A stretch of 12,219 nt of DNA from Candidatus Saccharimonadota bacterium (GTDB taxonomy: Bacteria > Patescibacteriota > Saccharimonadia > Saccharimonadales > Saccharimonadaceae). The translations under genes and the position numbers were made by a program. Where the stretch lies: the NCBI GenBank assembly GCA_900555675.1, contig UNSN01000021.1, positions 1-12,219 of the forward strand, written 5' to 3'. Shown one piece after another: positions 4,948-12,198 of the stretch (position 1 is its first letter; every line of letters begins with the position of its first letter). The notes below the pieces were generated by a model that was not told the DNA's origin, did not search any database, and saw nothing but the letters and a program-made list of their open reading frames with translations.

Positions 4948-6681
4948 ATGTTAATAAAAAAACGTTTTTTAAATACAAAAGTTAAAATAGTAACTGCAGT
5001 GATGGCTGTCAGCATTATTGTTGGTGGGGCATTATTTACCCTGCCAATGGACAATGCCAAAGGTGTAGGAAGTCCATATCCGCCAACAGATAGTGAAAAC
5101 TGGAATCCAGAACCTGTTTGGCGTGATGAGTTTGACGGAAATTCACTAGATGAGACCAAATGGGGTTACTATACTGGTGGATGGAAAGACGAAAACCAAC
5201 AAGTTCGAAACTGCTACAGAAACAGACCGGAAAACGTCAATGTTAACGGCGGTAGCCTAAATCTGGTTGGACTATATAAACCAGGCGAAACATGTACTGG
5301 TAATACTAAAACTGGTAACTTCACTTCCGGATTCGTACAGACGAAAAATAAGGCATATTTTAAATATGGCTACATCGAAGCTCGTATAAAAATGCCAAAG
5401 AATAAGAGTACTTGGCCTGGTTTTTGGATGAGTCCTAATAACTCTCCGTACGGTCCTGGTTGGCCTGATTGGGGCGAAATCGACATCGTAGAGGCAAAAG
5501 GCTCTAATCGCCAATTCGCTGCTTCTGACGCACACTGGCGAGACAAGAATACACCGACCGGTCAAACTGGAAGTCACAGAAATCGCCAAGGAGTTATTCC
5601 ACCAAGTAAGTTCGGCACTAATAATGACACTACGGAGTGGCATACATACGGCGTAAAATGGACTGAAGGCAAACTTGAATACTTCATTGACGGAGAATGG
5701 CATCACACAATTACCGAATTTAAGAATTCAAACTCCACAGGAAGCCCTAATGGACCCTTTGATCAGGATTTCTTCTTACGACTAAACCTAGCAATTGGAG
5801 GTACATACATTGATTCGCCATGGGATGATCCTAACAACTCAGTAGGAGCTGCAAATGGAGAGGGCTTCCCGGCAACTATGTCAATCGACTACGTCCGCGT
5901 ATACGAGATGCGAAAACCCAAAGAGGTTGAAGTCAAAGACGCACAACTACGCAAGCTACTCAATGAAAAACTGGGAGAAAAACTTGGTACAACTCGTGCA
6001 GCAAATCAAAAAATTACTGATGTAGAGTTGGAAAAATTGACAGATCTTAACTTGGACAACTCAAATATTACCGATCTAACGGGTATAGAAGCCGCCAAGA
6101 ATCTTAAGAATTTGTCGTTAAATCACAACTCAATCTCAAATCTAAGCCCACTATCTGGATTGACTTCCCTAAAGACTCTATCCCTAAAAGAAAACAAGAT
6201 TACAGATATAAGCCCACTGACTAGACTAACTTCCCTAACTTCATTAAATCTTGAAGATCAACAGCCTAGTATTAAACCTAACGACAAATCATTCACTTCA
6301 CCATTGAAAGATTTAACAGGAAGCGTAGTTTCCATAACCAACTCAGCAGACGTTATTAACAGCACGGCAACTCCTGGAAATATTCAGGTACTATCACTAC
6401 CAGCCAGCGGAGCATCTCCTATCCTGAATGCTCTTTGGACAAGAAGCGTAACAATCGGAGCAATTTCAGCTACGTTCAGTGGTACTCTGGCTGTTGACAC
6501 ATCAGCAATCCCTAGGACAGCACAGCCACAGCCTGCTAGTCCATCAGCTGCCGCCCACAATCCAACTAATAAGCCTCAGAGTACTGTAAGCAGCCTACTT
6601 GCAAACACAGGATTTAATGTCTTCTTAGGTGTTGTCACCACTCTAGCATTAGTTGCTGCAGGACTATTCATTCTGCGCTAA
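4948..6681 (+). CDS. Surface-anchored GH16 endo-beta-glucanase-like protein with LRR domain and LANTG signal
   Basis: The longer paralogue (577 aa) of the preceding gene. The signal peptide has its hydrophobic core at about 14-32. The GH16 domain (about 56-320) contains GEIDIVE with nucleophile Glu177, Asp179 and acid/base Glu182, plus the paired Cys89 and Cys116. Internalin-like leucine-rich repeats follow (about 326-436, with LTDLNLDNSNITDLTGIE and similar units). Next come a beta-rich stretch and a Pro/Ala/Ser linker (about 523-548). The end is LANTG (551-555), a hydrophobic helix (about 556-576) and a final Arg. This is a sortase sorting signal of the LAxTG type used by class E sortases. 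It predicts a wall-anchored enzyme whose LRRs may hold it to a partner surface. The substrate (beta-glucan of host, biofilm or fungus) is inferred from family only. Confidence 0.9.
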   Translation: MLIKKRFLNTKVKIVTAVMAVSIIVGGALFTLPMDNAKGVGSPYPPTDSENWNPEPVWRDEFDGNSLDETKWGYYTGGWKDENQQVRNCYRNRPENVNVNGGSLNLVGLYKPGETCTGNTKTGNFTSGFVQTKNKAYFKYGYIEARIKMPKNKSTWPGFWMSPNNSPYGPGWPDWGEIDIVEAKGSNRQFAASDAHWRDKNTPTGQTGSHRNRQGVIPPSKFGTNNDTTEWHTYGVKWTEGKLEYFIDGEWHHTITEFKNSNSTGSPNGPFDQDFFLRLNLAIGGTYIDSPWDDPNNSVGAANGEGFPATMSIDYVRVYEMRKPKEVEVKDAQLRKLLNEKLGEKLGTTRAANQKITDVELEKLTDLNLDNSNITDLTGIEAAKNLKNLSLNHNSISNLSPLSGLTSLKTLSLKENKITDISPLTRLTSLTSLNLEDQQPSIKPNDKSFTSPLKDLTGSVVSITNSADVINSTATPGNIQVLSLPASGASPILNALWTRSVTIGAISATFSGTLAVDTSAIPRTAQPQPASPSAAAHNPTNKPQSTVSSLLANTGFNVFLGVVTTLALVAAGLFILR

Positions 6682-6694
6682 CCTGCAACTACAT

Positions 6695-6729
6695 AAAATT
6701 ACCACCCCGCGATGAGGTGGTAATTTTTT
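6695..6729 (+). terminator. Strong terminator after the second GH16 gene, possibly bidirectional
   Basis: AAAATTACCACC (6695-6706) pairs perfectly with GGTGGTAATTTT (6716-6727) around a 9-nt loop and runs into T residues. On the minus strand the A-rich 5' flank supplies a shorter T run, so it may also end the converging unit that stops at 6746. Confidence 0.9.
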
Positions 6730-6745
6730 ATTGAGAACTAGGTTT

Positions 6746-7177
6746 TTATTGTCGAGAGGATTGAGAAGTTGGTTGCGGTGCTACGCCAGACTGTGAAGAG
6801 TCTGATGGCGGTGTGTTAGTTGTGTTATTTTGAGTTGACGGAGTTTGTCCAGCCGAAGATGAGCCCGATTGTCCCGATTGATCAGATTGAGCTTGAGGCG
6901 TGCTGCTATTTCCGCCAGATTGTTGCCTAGATCCGCCAGGACCGCCTTGAGATTGGCTCATTCCTAGAGGACCGCCAGCTTGCCCGCCCATTTGGCTTCC
7001 GCTCGAGCGGCCAACTTGCATACCCGTAACAAATCCCAGTCCGCACAAAACCACACCACTAATTACTATTCCTATTGCCGCGCCGACGCTAATTGAGCGT
7101 TTTTCGTTCGAGGCGTATTCTGGATTGTTAAAGATATTTTCTGGTGTTGTTTGAGATTCTTGGTCTAATCTTTTCAT
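6746..7177 (-). CDS. Single-pass membrane protein with Ser/Gln/Gly-rich outer tail
   Basis: An unrecognised 143-residue protein. A short charged N-terminus ends in EKR (25-27). One membrane helix follows at about 30-54, suggesting N-in, C-out topology. The remaining about 85 residues are low-complexity, rich in Ser, Gly, Gln, Thr and Pro, with repeated SQS/GGP-type words. No catalytic motif is visible. An AAAGGAG ribosome site lies at good distance from the ATG. The gene starts 29 nt after the stop of the GT2-GT39 glycosyltransferase, so the two probably form one transcript. The glycosyltransferase carries its own Gly/Met-rich loop of similar flavour. A Ser/Thr-rich outer tail beside a protein-mannosyltransferase-like enzyme would suit an acceptor or partner, but this is inference. 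Confidence 0.75.
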   Translation of the reverse strand: MKRLDQESQTTPENIFNNPEYASNEKRSISVGAAIGIVISGVVLCGLGFVTGMQVGRSSGSQMGGQAGGPLGMSQSQGGPGGSRQQSGGNSSTPQAQSDQSGQSGSSSAGQTPSTQNNTTNTPPSDSSQSGVAPQPTSQSSRQ

Positions 7178-7206
7178 AATATTTCTCCTTTGATTAAATT
7201 TATTTC

Positions 7207-9858
7207 CTATACAGATAGTTCGTACAACGTTACATCACTACCTCCATAATTAACGACTTTACCGTTTTTCTTAATCCAATTTGTGATTTCGCTATTTCCA
7301 CCGTTTGGACCGCCACCATGACCGTGCGAGCTAGCGGCGTAATATTTCAATTTGCCGTCCGCCACCAATTGCTTAAATTGTTCAAGCGTGAGTGGCGTGT
7401 CGCTGCCGTTAAATCCGCCAATTGCCATGACTGGCTGACCGCTAGTTAGCTGAATTGCCGCCGATTCATTCGCGCTATCCACTGCCACCAACCAAGTCGC
7501 ACCATTTTGGTTTTGTAAAAGATATTGAACCAACGCGCTGTCTGCCTGAGATTTTTCATTATTGCTTCCCTGCATCGCTGTTGAATTTGGACCCGCCGTC
7601 GGAATGCTGCCCGTATGCGTGACGTTGATAGTCGACAGCGTGTAAACAACCGGAGCAATCATACACGCAGCCACAGAGGTGATAATTGCCAAGTTCTGAA
7701 ACCAACGTTTCGGCGTATATAGATTGACCAATAACCCAATCATACCGATAGCTCCCAGAACGCCAACCGTCCACATCAGCCAAGTCATCGTACTAGCGTA
7801 GCTAAGGATAATTATCGCAATCACCGCCGTTACGCCGACCAACATCGACAAAATCCAAGCATACGACTTTCGTCTGACGTACGAACCCCACAGAAATGGC
7901 ACACCAATCCCAACCAGAGCCGCCACAGCCGGTGCCATAACCACCACGTAGTACGGATGAATCACGCCGCTAGTCATACTGAATATTACGATATGAACGA
8001 TCAGCCAAAGCATCCAGAATATCACCGCCGCTCGTCCACGATTAGTTCGCGGAGTTTTACGTAAAATCCATAAGAGTAGTCCGCCGCTCGCTAATGCCAA
8101 GATTAGCAACCATGCGATGTTCGGTCCGAAATCATTATTGAATATCCTAAACACTCCCGTTTGCCCACCAAATCCAGTACCTCCAGGACCATGACCGCCA
8201 CTGGGAGCGCCGCCGCCCATTCCGCCAGGACTTGCCATTGCCATACCAGTACTATTCGGAGGAATTCCGCCACCTCCGCCGTCGCGGTTTCCTAATAGCC
8301 GACCAAATCCGTTATAACCAAAAATCAAACTCCAAATACTATTGTCGTTCGTACTACCAACCCACGGTCGATTGCCAGACGGCGTCAGCCAAACAAGCAC
8401 GCTCCACCATAAAGTCGACACCGTTGTAATTACGCCCGCAAACATCAAATGTAGAAATCGCGTAACAATTGGCGGCTTGGCGAACGCTAGATAGACAATT
8501 ACCATCGCAGGCAAAACCATCAAGCCCTGGAGCATTTTCGTGTTAAACGCTAGTCCCGTAAATAGTCCCGCCAGACCGAGCCATAAAAGCGATCGCCTGC
8601 CCTCTAATGACCTGAGAAATGCGTAACCGCTAGCGGTGAGCATAAATGTCAAAATGGCATCTGGATTATTAAATCCGAACATCAACGCCGCAACAGGAGT
8701 TAGCATAAGTGTAACCGCGGAAATCGTCGCGCTAGTAAAGCCGAATTGTCGTTTCACCGCCGAATATAACAACCAGACCGAACCGACGCCCGCTAATACA
8801 CTCGGTAGTAACATTGAAAAGCTGGAGAATCCAAACAGTCGAGCGCTAAGCCCCATTATCATCGTCGCCAGTGGAGGCTTGTCGATTGAAACATAATTCG
8901 CCGCGTCCAAACTGCCAAACAGCCACGCCGTCCAATTTTGGCTTGCTGCCTGCACTGCCGCTGCGTAATAACTATTCGCCATACCATTATGCATCGCACC
9001 AAACAAATACAACGCGCCCGTCGCAATCAGTAACATCGGAAGCGCCATTTTCTCAAGCCACGAACGATTGTCCAATTCCTTATTAACCCGATGCAACCCT
9101 TTTAGATCATCAACCGCAGTTTTCACAATCTTCACGCGACTATCAGTATCTTCAATCCAAGTAACGGGTTGCTCGTGAATCGGCACGCCCGCGCGCTCCG
9201 TTTTAATCAAAAGCTCTGTGTCAAAGAACCACTCATTGTCCTTAATTTTTGGCAAAAATCTCTTCGCCACGTCGCGACGAATTGCCTTAAATCCACATTG
9301 CGCATCGCTAAATTTGGTCCGTGACGTCAATTTGATAATCTTGTTATAACACCGTGAAATAAACTCCCGCTTAAAACCGCGGCTGGTCTTTGATTTTTTC
9401 ATCAATCGAGAACCGATCCCCACGCCAGCTTCGCCTGCCACAAGCGGCTGAATCATCGGTAGAAAATCGTCCAAGCTGGTGGACAAATCGACATCCATAT
9501 ACGTCAGAATATCCGCCTGACTGCTTTGCCAAACTTGCTTTAATGCTCGCCCGCGACCGCGTTCAACCAGCCTTACAACACGAACTGATTGATGATTTTG
9601 CGCCAAACTTTTTGCGATTTTTAAGGTGTTATCTTGGCTGCCATTATCCGCAATCGTTATCTGATAACGATATGGCAAATTTTCCATCATGTATTCGTCA
9701 AGCGTTTCAATGCTGCTTTGAAGAATTTTCTCCTCGTTCAGCACCGGCACGACTATGTCGACAAATGGATTAGCTATCGCCCGAAACGGCGATGGACTAG
9801 AATCGGACGTAACAAGTCGCGACCTAGCTAATGGCTGGGGTGTGGTTATTACTCTCAT
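7207..9858 (-). CDS. Fused GT2 polyprenyl-phosphate glycosyltransferase and YkcB-like GT39 membrane glycosyltransferase
   Basis: A two-enzyme fusion of 883 residues. Residues about 30-260 are a cytoplasmic GT2 domain like dolichol-phosphate mannosyltransferase (YkcC type), which would load a sugar onto a polyprenyl phosphate. It shows PVLNEE, ADNGSQD, the metal-binding Asp122-Val-Asp124 and DAQCGFK (185-191). Residues about 270 onward are a many-helix GT39/ArnT-like domain of the YkcB type, with DKPPL (326-330), which would pass the lipid-linked sugar to an acceptor outside the membrane. A Gly/Met/Pro-rich outer loop spans about 528-569, and a soluble C-terminal domain contains MAIGGFNGSDTPLT. 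In Bacillus ykcB and ykcC are separate neighbouring genes. ATG 9858 was preferred over an in-frame GTG at 9867 because the GTG lies inside the TATAGT -10 box; translation is probably leaderless. Sugar and acceptor are unknown. Confidence 0.9.
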   Translation of the reverse strand: MRVITTPQPLARSRLVTSDSSPSPFRAIANPFVDIVVPVLNEEKILQSSIETLDEYMMENLPYRYQITIADNGSQDNTLKIAKSLAQNHQSVRVVRLVERGRGRALKQVWQSSQADILTYMDVDLSTSLDDFLPMIQPLVAGEAGVGIGSRLMKKSKTSRGFKREFISRCYNKIIKLTSRTKFSDAQCGFKAIRRDVAKRFLPKIKDNEWFFDTELLIKTERAGVPIHEQPVTWIEDTDSRVKIVKTAVDDLKGLHRVNKELDNRSWLEKMALPMLLIATGALYLFGAMHNGMANSYYAAAVQAASQNWTAWLFGSLDAANYVSIDKPPLATMIMGLSARLFGFSSFSMLLPSVLAGVGSVWLLYSAVKRQFGFTSATISAVTLMLTPVAALMFGFNNPDAILTFMLTASGYAFLRSLEGRRSLLWLGLAGLFTGLAFNTKMLQGLMVLPAMVIVYLAFAKPPIVTRFLHLMFAGVITTVSTLWWSVLVWLTPSGNRPWVGSTNDNSIWSLIFGYNGFGRLLGNRDGGGGGIPPNSTGMAMASPGGMGGGAPSGGHGPGGTGFGGQTGVFRIFNNDFGPNIAWLLILALASGGLLLWILRKTPRTNRGRAAVIFWMLWLIVHIVIFSMTSGVIHPYYVVVMAPAVAALVGIGVPFLWGSYVRRKSYAWILSMLVGVTAVIAIIILSYASTMTWLMWTVGVLGAIGMIGLLVNLYTPKRWFQNLAIITSVAACMIAPVVYTLSTINVTHTGSIPTAGPNSTAMQGSNNEKSQADSALVQYLLQNQNGATWLVAVDSANESAAIQLTSGQPVMAIGGFNGSDTPLTLEQFKQLVADGKLKYYAASSHGHGGGPNGGNSEITNWIKKNGKVVNYGGSDVTLYELSV

Positions 9859-9865
9859 GCAAACC

Positions 9866-9871
9866 ACTATA
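9866..9871 (-). promoter_or_regulatory. -10 box of the glycosyltransferase operon
   Basis: TATAGT on the minus strand stands 7 nt before ATG 9858, so the transcript would begin at or next to the start codon. No ribosome site is visible. A perfect 7-bp inverted repeat lies immediately upstream (9875-9895), in the space where -35 contacts or an operator would sit. Confidence 0.5.
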
Positions 9872-9874
9872 AAT

Positions 9875-9895
9875 AAGCATTCTGTAAAAATGCTT
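9875..9895. repeat. Inverted repeat in the glycosyltransferase promoter
   Basis: AAGCATT (9875-9881) and AATGCTT (9889-9895) are perfect complements with a 7-nt spacer. The element sits between the stop of the 533-residue gene (9907) and the -10 box of the glycosyltransferase. It could be an operator or a weak hairpin behind the upstream gene; no T run supports a terminator. Confidence 0.45.
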
Positions 9896-9906
9896 TAAAT
9901 AGCACC

Positions 9907-11508
9907 TTATATAATTTTACCTAGTATATCTCTCGCAAGAGCACGCATAACAACTATGTCTTCTCGGGTGCGTCTCCAATCTGTGGAATCATCAGGGTTG
10001 TGTGTATTTTTAGTTTCCCTGTAATTATACTCTGCATGAGCAATGGCAGTACGTTCAGTCTTAGACAAATAAAAACCTGGATTTGTCGTCTCTCCATCTA
10101 TCACCATTTTCTGATACCACTCGAGATTTTTTTCATTACACACCCTTTCGACATTATCATTAATCCACTGCTTAACTTTGGACGTGTCATTTGCCGGATT
10201 AGCTAGTTCAACAACTTTAAAGTAGTTTAAAAAAGCATAATAAATACTATTTGAACCTGCAGCCTCTCTCATAAAAGCAAGCGCCTGCCATTTCTTATCA
10301 GAATAGTCTTTATAATTAGGAGGTAGTATATAATCTCTATTAAATCCCTGAAATCCGCCCATCCTTATTGGTCGTAGCCAAGGTTGAAACCTAGGCTTAT
10401 TCTTACTGATAAGTCTTTCAGAGAGCCCAACATCTCTCTTTAGATTCATCACACTGAGGAATTTGCGAGCAAGTTCAATTCCATCATCACCATTATCGTC
10501 ATTTGCAGGCACTATCAACATTGATTGCATGAAAGCATTGCCATTTATCCACCGAAGTTTTCTATCAAAGAAATTAAAATATTCCTCTAATTCATCCCCA
10601 ATAAGTACGTTTTGAGTTATTGGAATTTCGATTTGCCATCTATATCCGCAAAAAGCCTCTTTCCAATTTTCAAGACTTCTATTTGTTGGATTGACAGCAA
10701 TAACATCATTATCAACATTTGCATTTAGGGGTAGCAGATTTAGCACTAAATCACTCCCTAGCCATTCTGGATTGCTATATGGACTGCGTGGATACCACTG
10801 AACTGGAGTAAAATCAAACGGCGTAGGCATTTGCCACTGCCAATCCAAATAATTAGTCCTATCATCATTGTCGAACAATACGCAAGAGATTTTATCTGGA
10901 AAATCATTTGATCTATGTATATATTCATATGCAATATCAAATAAAGCAACATATCTTAAGATTCTATGCAGTTTACCGTATTTCCATTGAGTCTCATTAA
11001 TATAGTAAGCAAGCGCCTCTTCGGGAGCTGTTTTAATACCATAAACTTCAACTCTACCCATTTCATCATCGTAATAATATCTTCCGTTCTCATCTCTCAC
11101 GATTTCCTGATCACCTGACAGACATCCCCCGTTTGACATAGGAGCAAAATATCCTATATTGCCGATAATATAGTTTCTTACAGAATCCCAGTCAAAATGA
11201 GAGTTATCGCCACCTTTTGTTAATAGTTCAAGGAGACCGATTATTGCCTGATTAGTATCTCTATTAATTCGGCTTTCTCTGTAATGTTCGTACTGTGAAT
11301 AAAGTTCAAGTGTAGCAGCACACCAGGTTGATACATCTCCAACACTGCGTGGTGATTCAATTGCATATTTAATATGGCTACGGAGAAAAGAAACAGGATT
11401 GTCATTTTCCTTTAGTAGAGGTATTAATTCTGCAACCTTATTTTTTATATTTGGCTCAATTATTATGCCATTGCCATCTCTATATCTGAGAAAAATCCCT
11501 GTTTGCAT
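9907..11508 (-). CDS. Hypothetical protein with C-terminal HEPN-like R-x4-H motif
   Basis: An unrecognised 533-residue soluble protein without signal peptide or membrane helix. The N-terminal two thirds, rich in Trp, Tyr, Asn and Asp, match nothing I can name. The last about 125 residues are helical and follow a pattern seen in HEPN-type and MauJ-like proteins: YYAFLNYFKVVEL (423-435), then ERTAIAHAEY (485-494) with Arg486 and His491 forming R-x4-H. HEPN domains are often RNases in defence and toxin systems, where this Arg and His are catalytic. Codon use is visibly AT-richer than in the glycosyltransferase next door, and a tRNA gene lies 0.6 kb away, both in keeping with acquired DNA. No ribosome site is clear; an in-frame TAA two codons upstream of the ATG fixes the start. 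Defence function is a guess; a MauJ-like housekeeping relative is the alternative. Confidence 0.7.
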   Translation of the reverse strand: MQTGIFLRYRDGNGIIIEPNIKNKVAELIPLLKENDNPVSFLRSHIKYAIESPRSVGDVSTWCAATLELYSQYEHYRESRINRDTNQAIIGLLELLTKGGDNSHFDWDSVRNYIIGNIGYFAPMSNGGCLSGDQEIVRDENGRYYYDDEMGRVEVYGIKTAPEEALAYYINETQWKYGKLHRILRYVALFDIAYEYIHRSNDFPDKISCVLFDNDDRTNYLDWQWQMPTPFDFTPVQWYPRSPYSNPEWLGSDLVLNLLPLNANVDNDVIAVNPTNRSLENWKEAFCGYRWQIEIPITQNVLIGDELEEYFNFFDRKLRWINGNAFMQSMLIVPANDDNGDDGIELARKFLSVMNLKRDVGLSERLISKNKPRFQPWLRPIRMGGFQGFNRDYILPPNYKDYSDKKWQALAFMREAAGSNSIYYAFLNYFKVVELANPANDTSKVKQWINDNVERVCNEKNLEWYQKMVIDGETTNPGFYLSKTERTAIAHAEYNYRETKNTHNPDDSTDWRRTREDIVVMRALARDILGKII

Positions 11509-11555
11509 ATCTACTTATTAGGATACTACATTCATAAAAATATTTAATATATTCG

Positions 11556-11580
11556 GTCATATTTATTCAAACTATATGAC
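11556..11580. repeat. Perfect inverted repeat upstream of the HEPN-like gene
   Basis: GTCATAT (11556-11562) and ATATGAC (11574-11580) are perfect complements with an 11-nt spacer. The element lies in the 97-nt gap between the 127-residue gene and the 533-residue gene, 48 nt before the latter's ATG, overlapping a possible TTGAAA-17-TAAATA promoter. It fits a dimeric repressor site. The lack of a T run argues against a terminator. Confidence 0.5.
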
Positions 11581-11605
11581 AATTTCAACAAGCATTTAAT
11601 ACCGT

Positions 11606-11989
11606 TTACATACCATCAAAGATCAATAAAACTACATCGCCATCTGCGCCATTAACACCCAGCTCTATAAACCTCATCAAATCATCTATCTGCTTAACAA
11701 TGTCAACCCCTCGCCTCTCTTCCGCTAACTTTCGTATCTCTGGCAATTCATTTTCTACCAGCCGAACATACGAGTAGCCGTCTACAGCGGTATGTCCATA
11801 AAGATCAATATGTGCAATCACTGGAAATCGCCGCTCAAAATCTTCAGCGCTCTCCACTAAACTGCTAGCAAAGTTAAAAATATCCTTTAAGTCATTACTC
11901 TTTGGGCCGCTCTTAAAATCATCCCGTAAACATTGGCTAGAAAGAAATCTAGCCCACATGCCATCGCAATAAGTATTATTCATAGTCAT
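11606..11989 (-). CDS. Hypothetical acidic protein (127 aa)
   Basis: An unrecognised small soluble protein, acidic overall, probably helical in the middle (about 31-55 and 80-110), ending in a hydrophobic strand VVLLIFDGM. It has no signal peptide, membrane helix, HTH or known catalytic motif. AGGTGAG lies 6 nt before the ATG at 11989, preferring that start over the ATG two codons later. A TATAAT box lies at 12013-12018. It precedes the 533-residue HEPN-like gene on the same strand with a 97-nt gap. Small acidic proteins beside HEPN proteins are often antitoxins, but nothing in this sequence identifies it as one, and the gap contains a possible separate promoter. Confidence 0.65.
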   Translation of the reverse strand: MTMNNTYCDGMWARFLSSQCLRDDFKSGPKSNDLKDIFNFASSLVESAEDFERRFPVIAHIDLYGHTAVDGYSYVRLVENELPEIRKLAEERRGVDIVKQIDDLMRFIELGVNGADGDVVLLIFDGM

Positions 11990-12012
11990 TATTATCTCAC
12001 CTATTCCGCGTT

Positions 12013-12018
12013 ATTATA
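12013..12018 (-). promoter_or_regulatory. -10 box of the 127-residue gene
   Basis: TATAAT on the minus strand, 23 nt before the ATG and upstream of the AGGTGAG ribosome site. It lies just past the tRNA terminator. No clear -35 was found at standard spacing. Confidence 0.45.
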
Positions 12019-12039
12019 AATATAAACTGCAAAAACAAT

Positions 12040-12071
12040 AAAAAGACCTCAACTATACTTGTTGAAGTCTT
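12040..12071 (-). terminator. Terminator of the tRNA-Asn gene
   Basis: On the minus strand AAGACTTCAAC (12071-12061) pairs with GTTGAGGTCTT (12053-12043), eleven pairs with one G-U and a 7-nt loop, ending in a run of T. It lies 11 nt past the CCA end and separates the tRNA from the genes to its left. Confidence 0.88.
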
Positions 12072-12082
12072 AAAATTCGATT

Positions 12083-12157
12083 TGGCTCCGGGGGCGGGGT
12101 TCGAACCCGCGGCCTATTGGTTAACAGCCAACCGCTCTACCGCTGAGCTACCCCGGA
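12083..12157 (-). tRNA. tRNA-Asn (anticodon GUU)
   Basis: A complete cloverleaf on the minus strand. The acceptor stem is TCCGGGG/CCCCGGA, the discriminator is G, and the CCA end is encoded (12085-12083). The D arm is GCTC..GAGC. The anticodon stem GTTGG/CCAAT holds loop CTGTTAA with anticodon GTT. The T arm GCGGG/CCCGC has loop TTCGAAC. It is 75 nt with CCA and has no intron or mismatch of note. Confidence 0.97.
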
Positions 12158-12168
12158 ATATGTGTTGT

Positions 12169-12198
12169 ATTATAGCGAGTTTTTGAATAGTTGTAAAG
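12169..12198 (-). promoter_or_regulatory. Promoter of the tRNA-Asn gene
   Basis: On the minus strand TTTACA (12198-12193) and a perfect TATAAT (12174-12169) are separated by 17 nt, and the tRNA 5' end follows 11 nt later. This is the best-matched promoter in the window for an internal gene. Confidence 0.8.

Noticed and set aside
4917..5159. Minus-strand ORF of 80 codons overlapping the start of the second GH16 gene
   Set aside because: It is antisense to a clear signal peptide and catalytic domain and shows no domain of its own.
5272..5706. Minus-strand ORF of 144 codons inside the second GH16 gene
   Set aside because: It lies antisense to the conserved GH16 domain; composition is that of a shadow frame.
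8160..8300. GGN-rich stretch as a tandem DNA repeat or CRISPR-like array
   Set aside because: It encodes a Gly/Met/Pro-rich protein loop, with no regular unit length or spacers.
8636..9773. Plus-strand ORFs inside the glycosyltransferase gene
   Set aside because: All are antisense to conserved GT2/GT39 motifs and have no ribosome sites or recognisable domains.
12083..12157. Integration site duplication (att) of the tRNA-Asn 3' end
   Set aside because: No second copy of the tRNA 3' end was found by eye elsewhere in the window, and no integrase gene is present.
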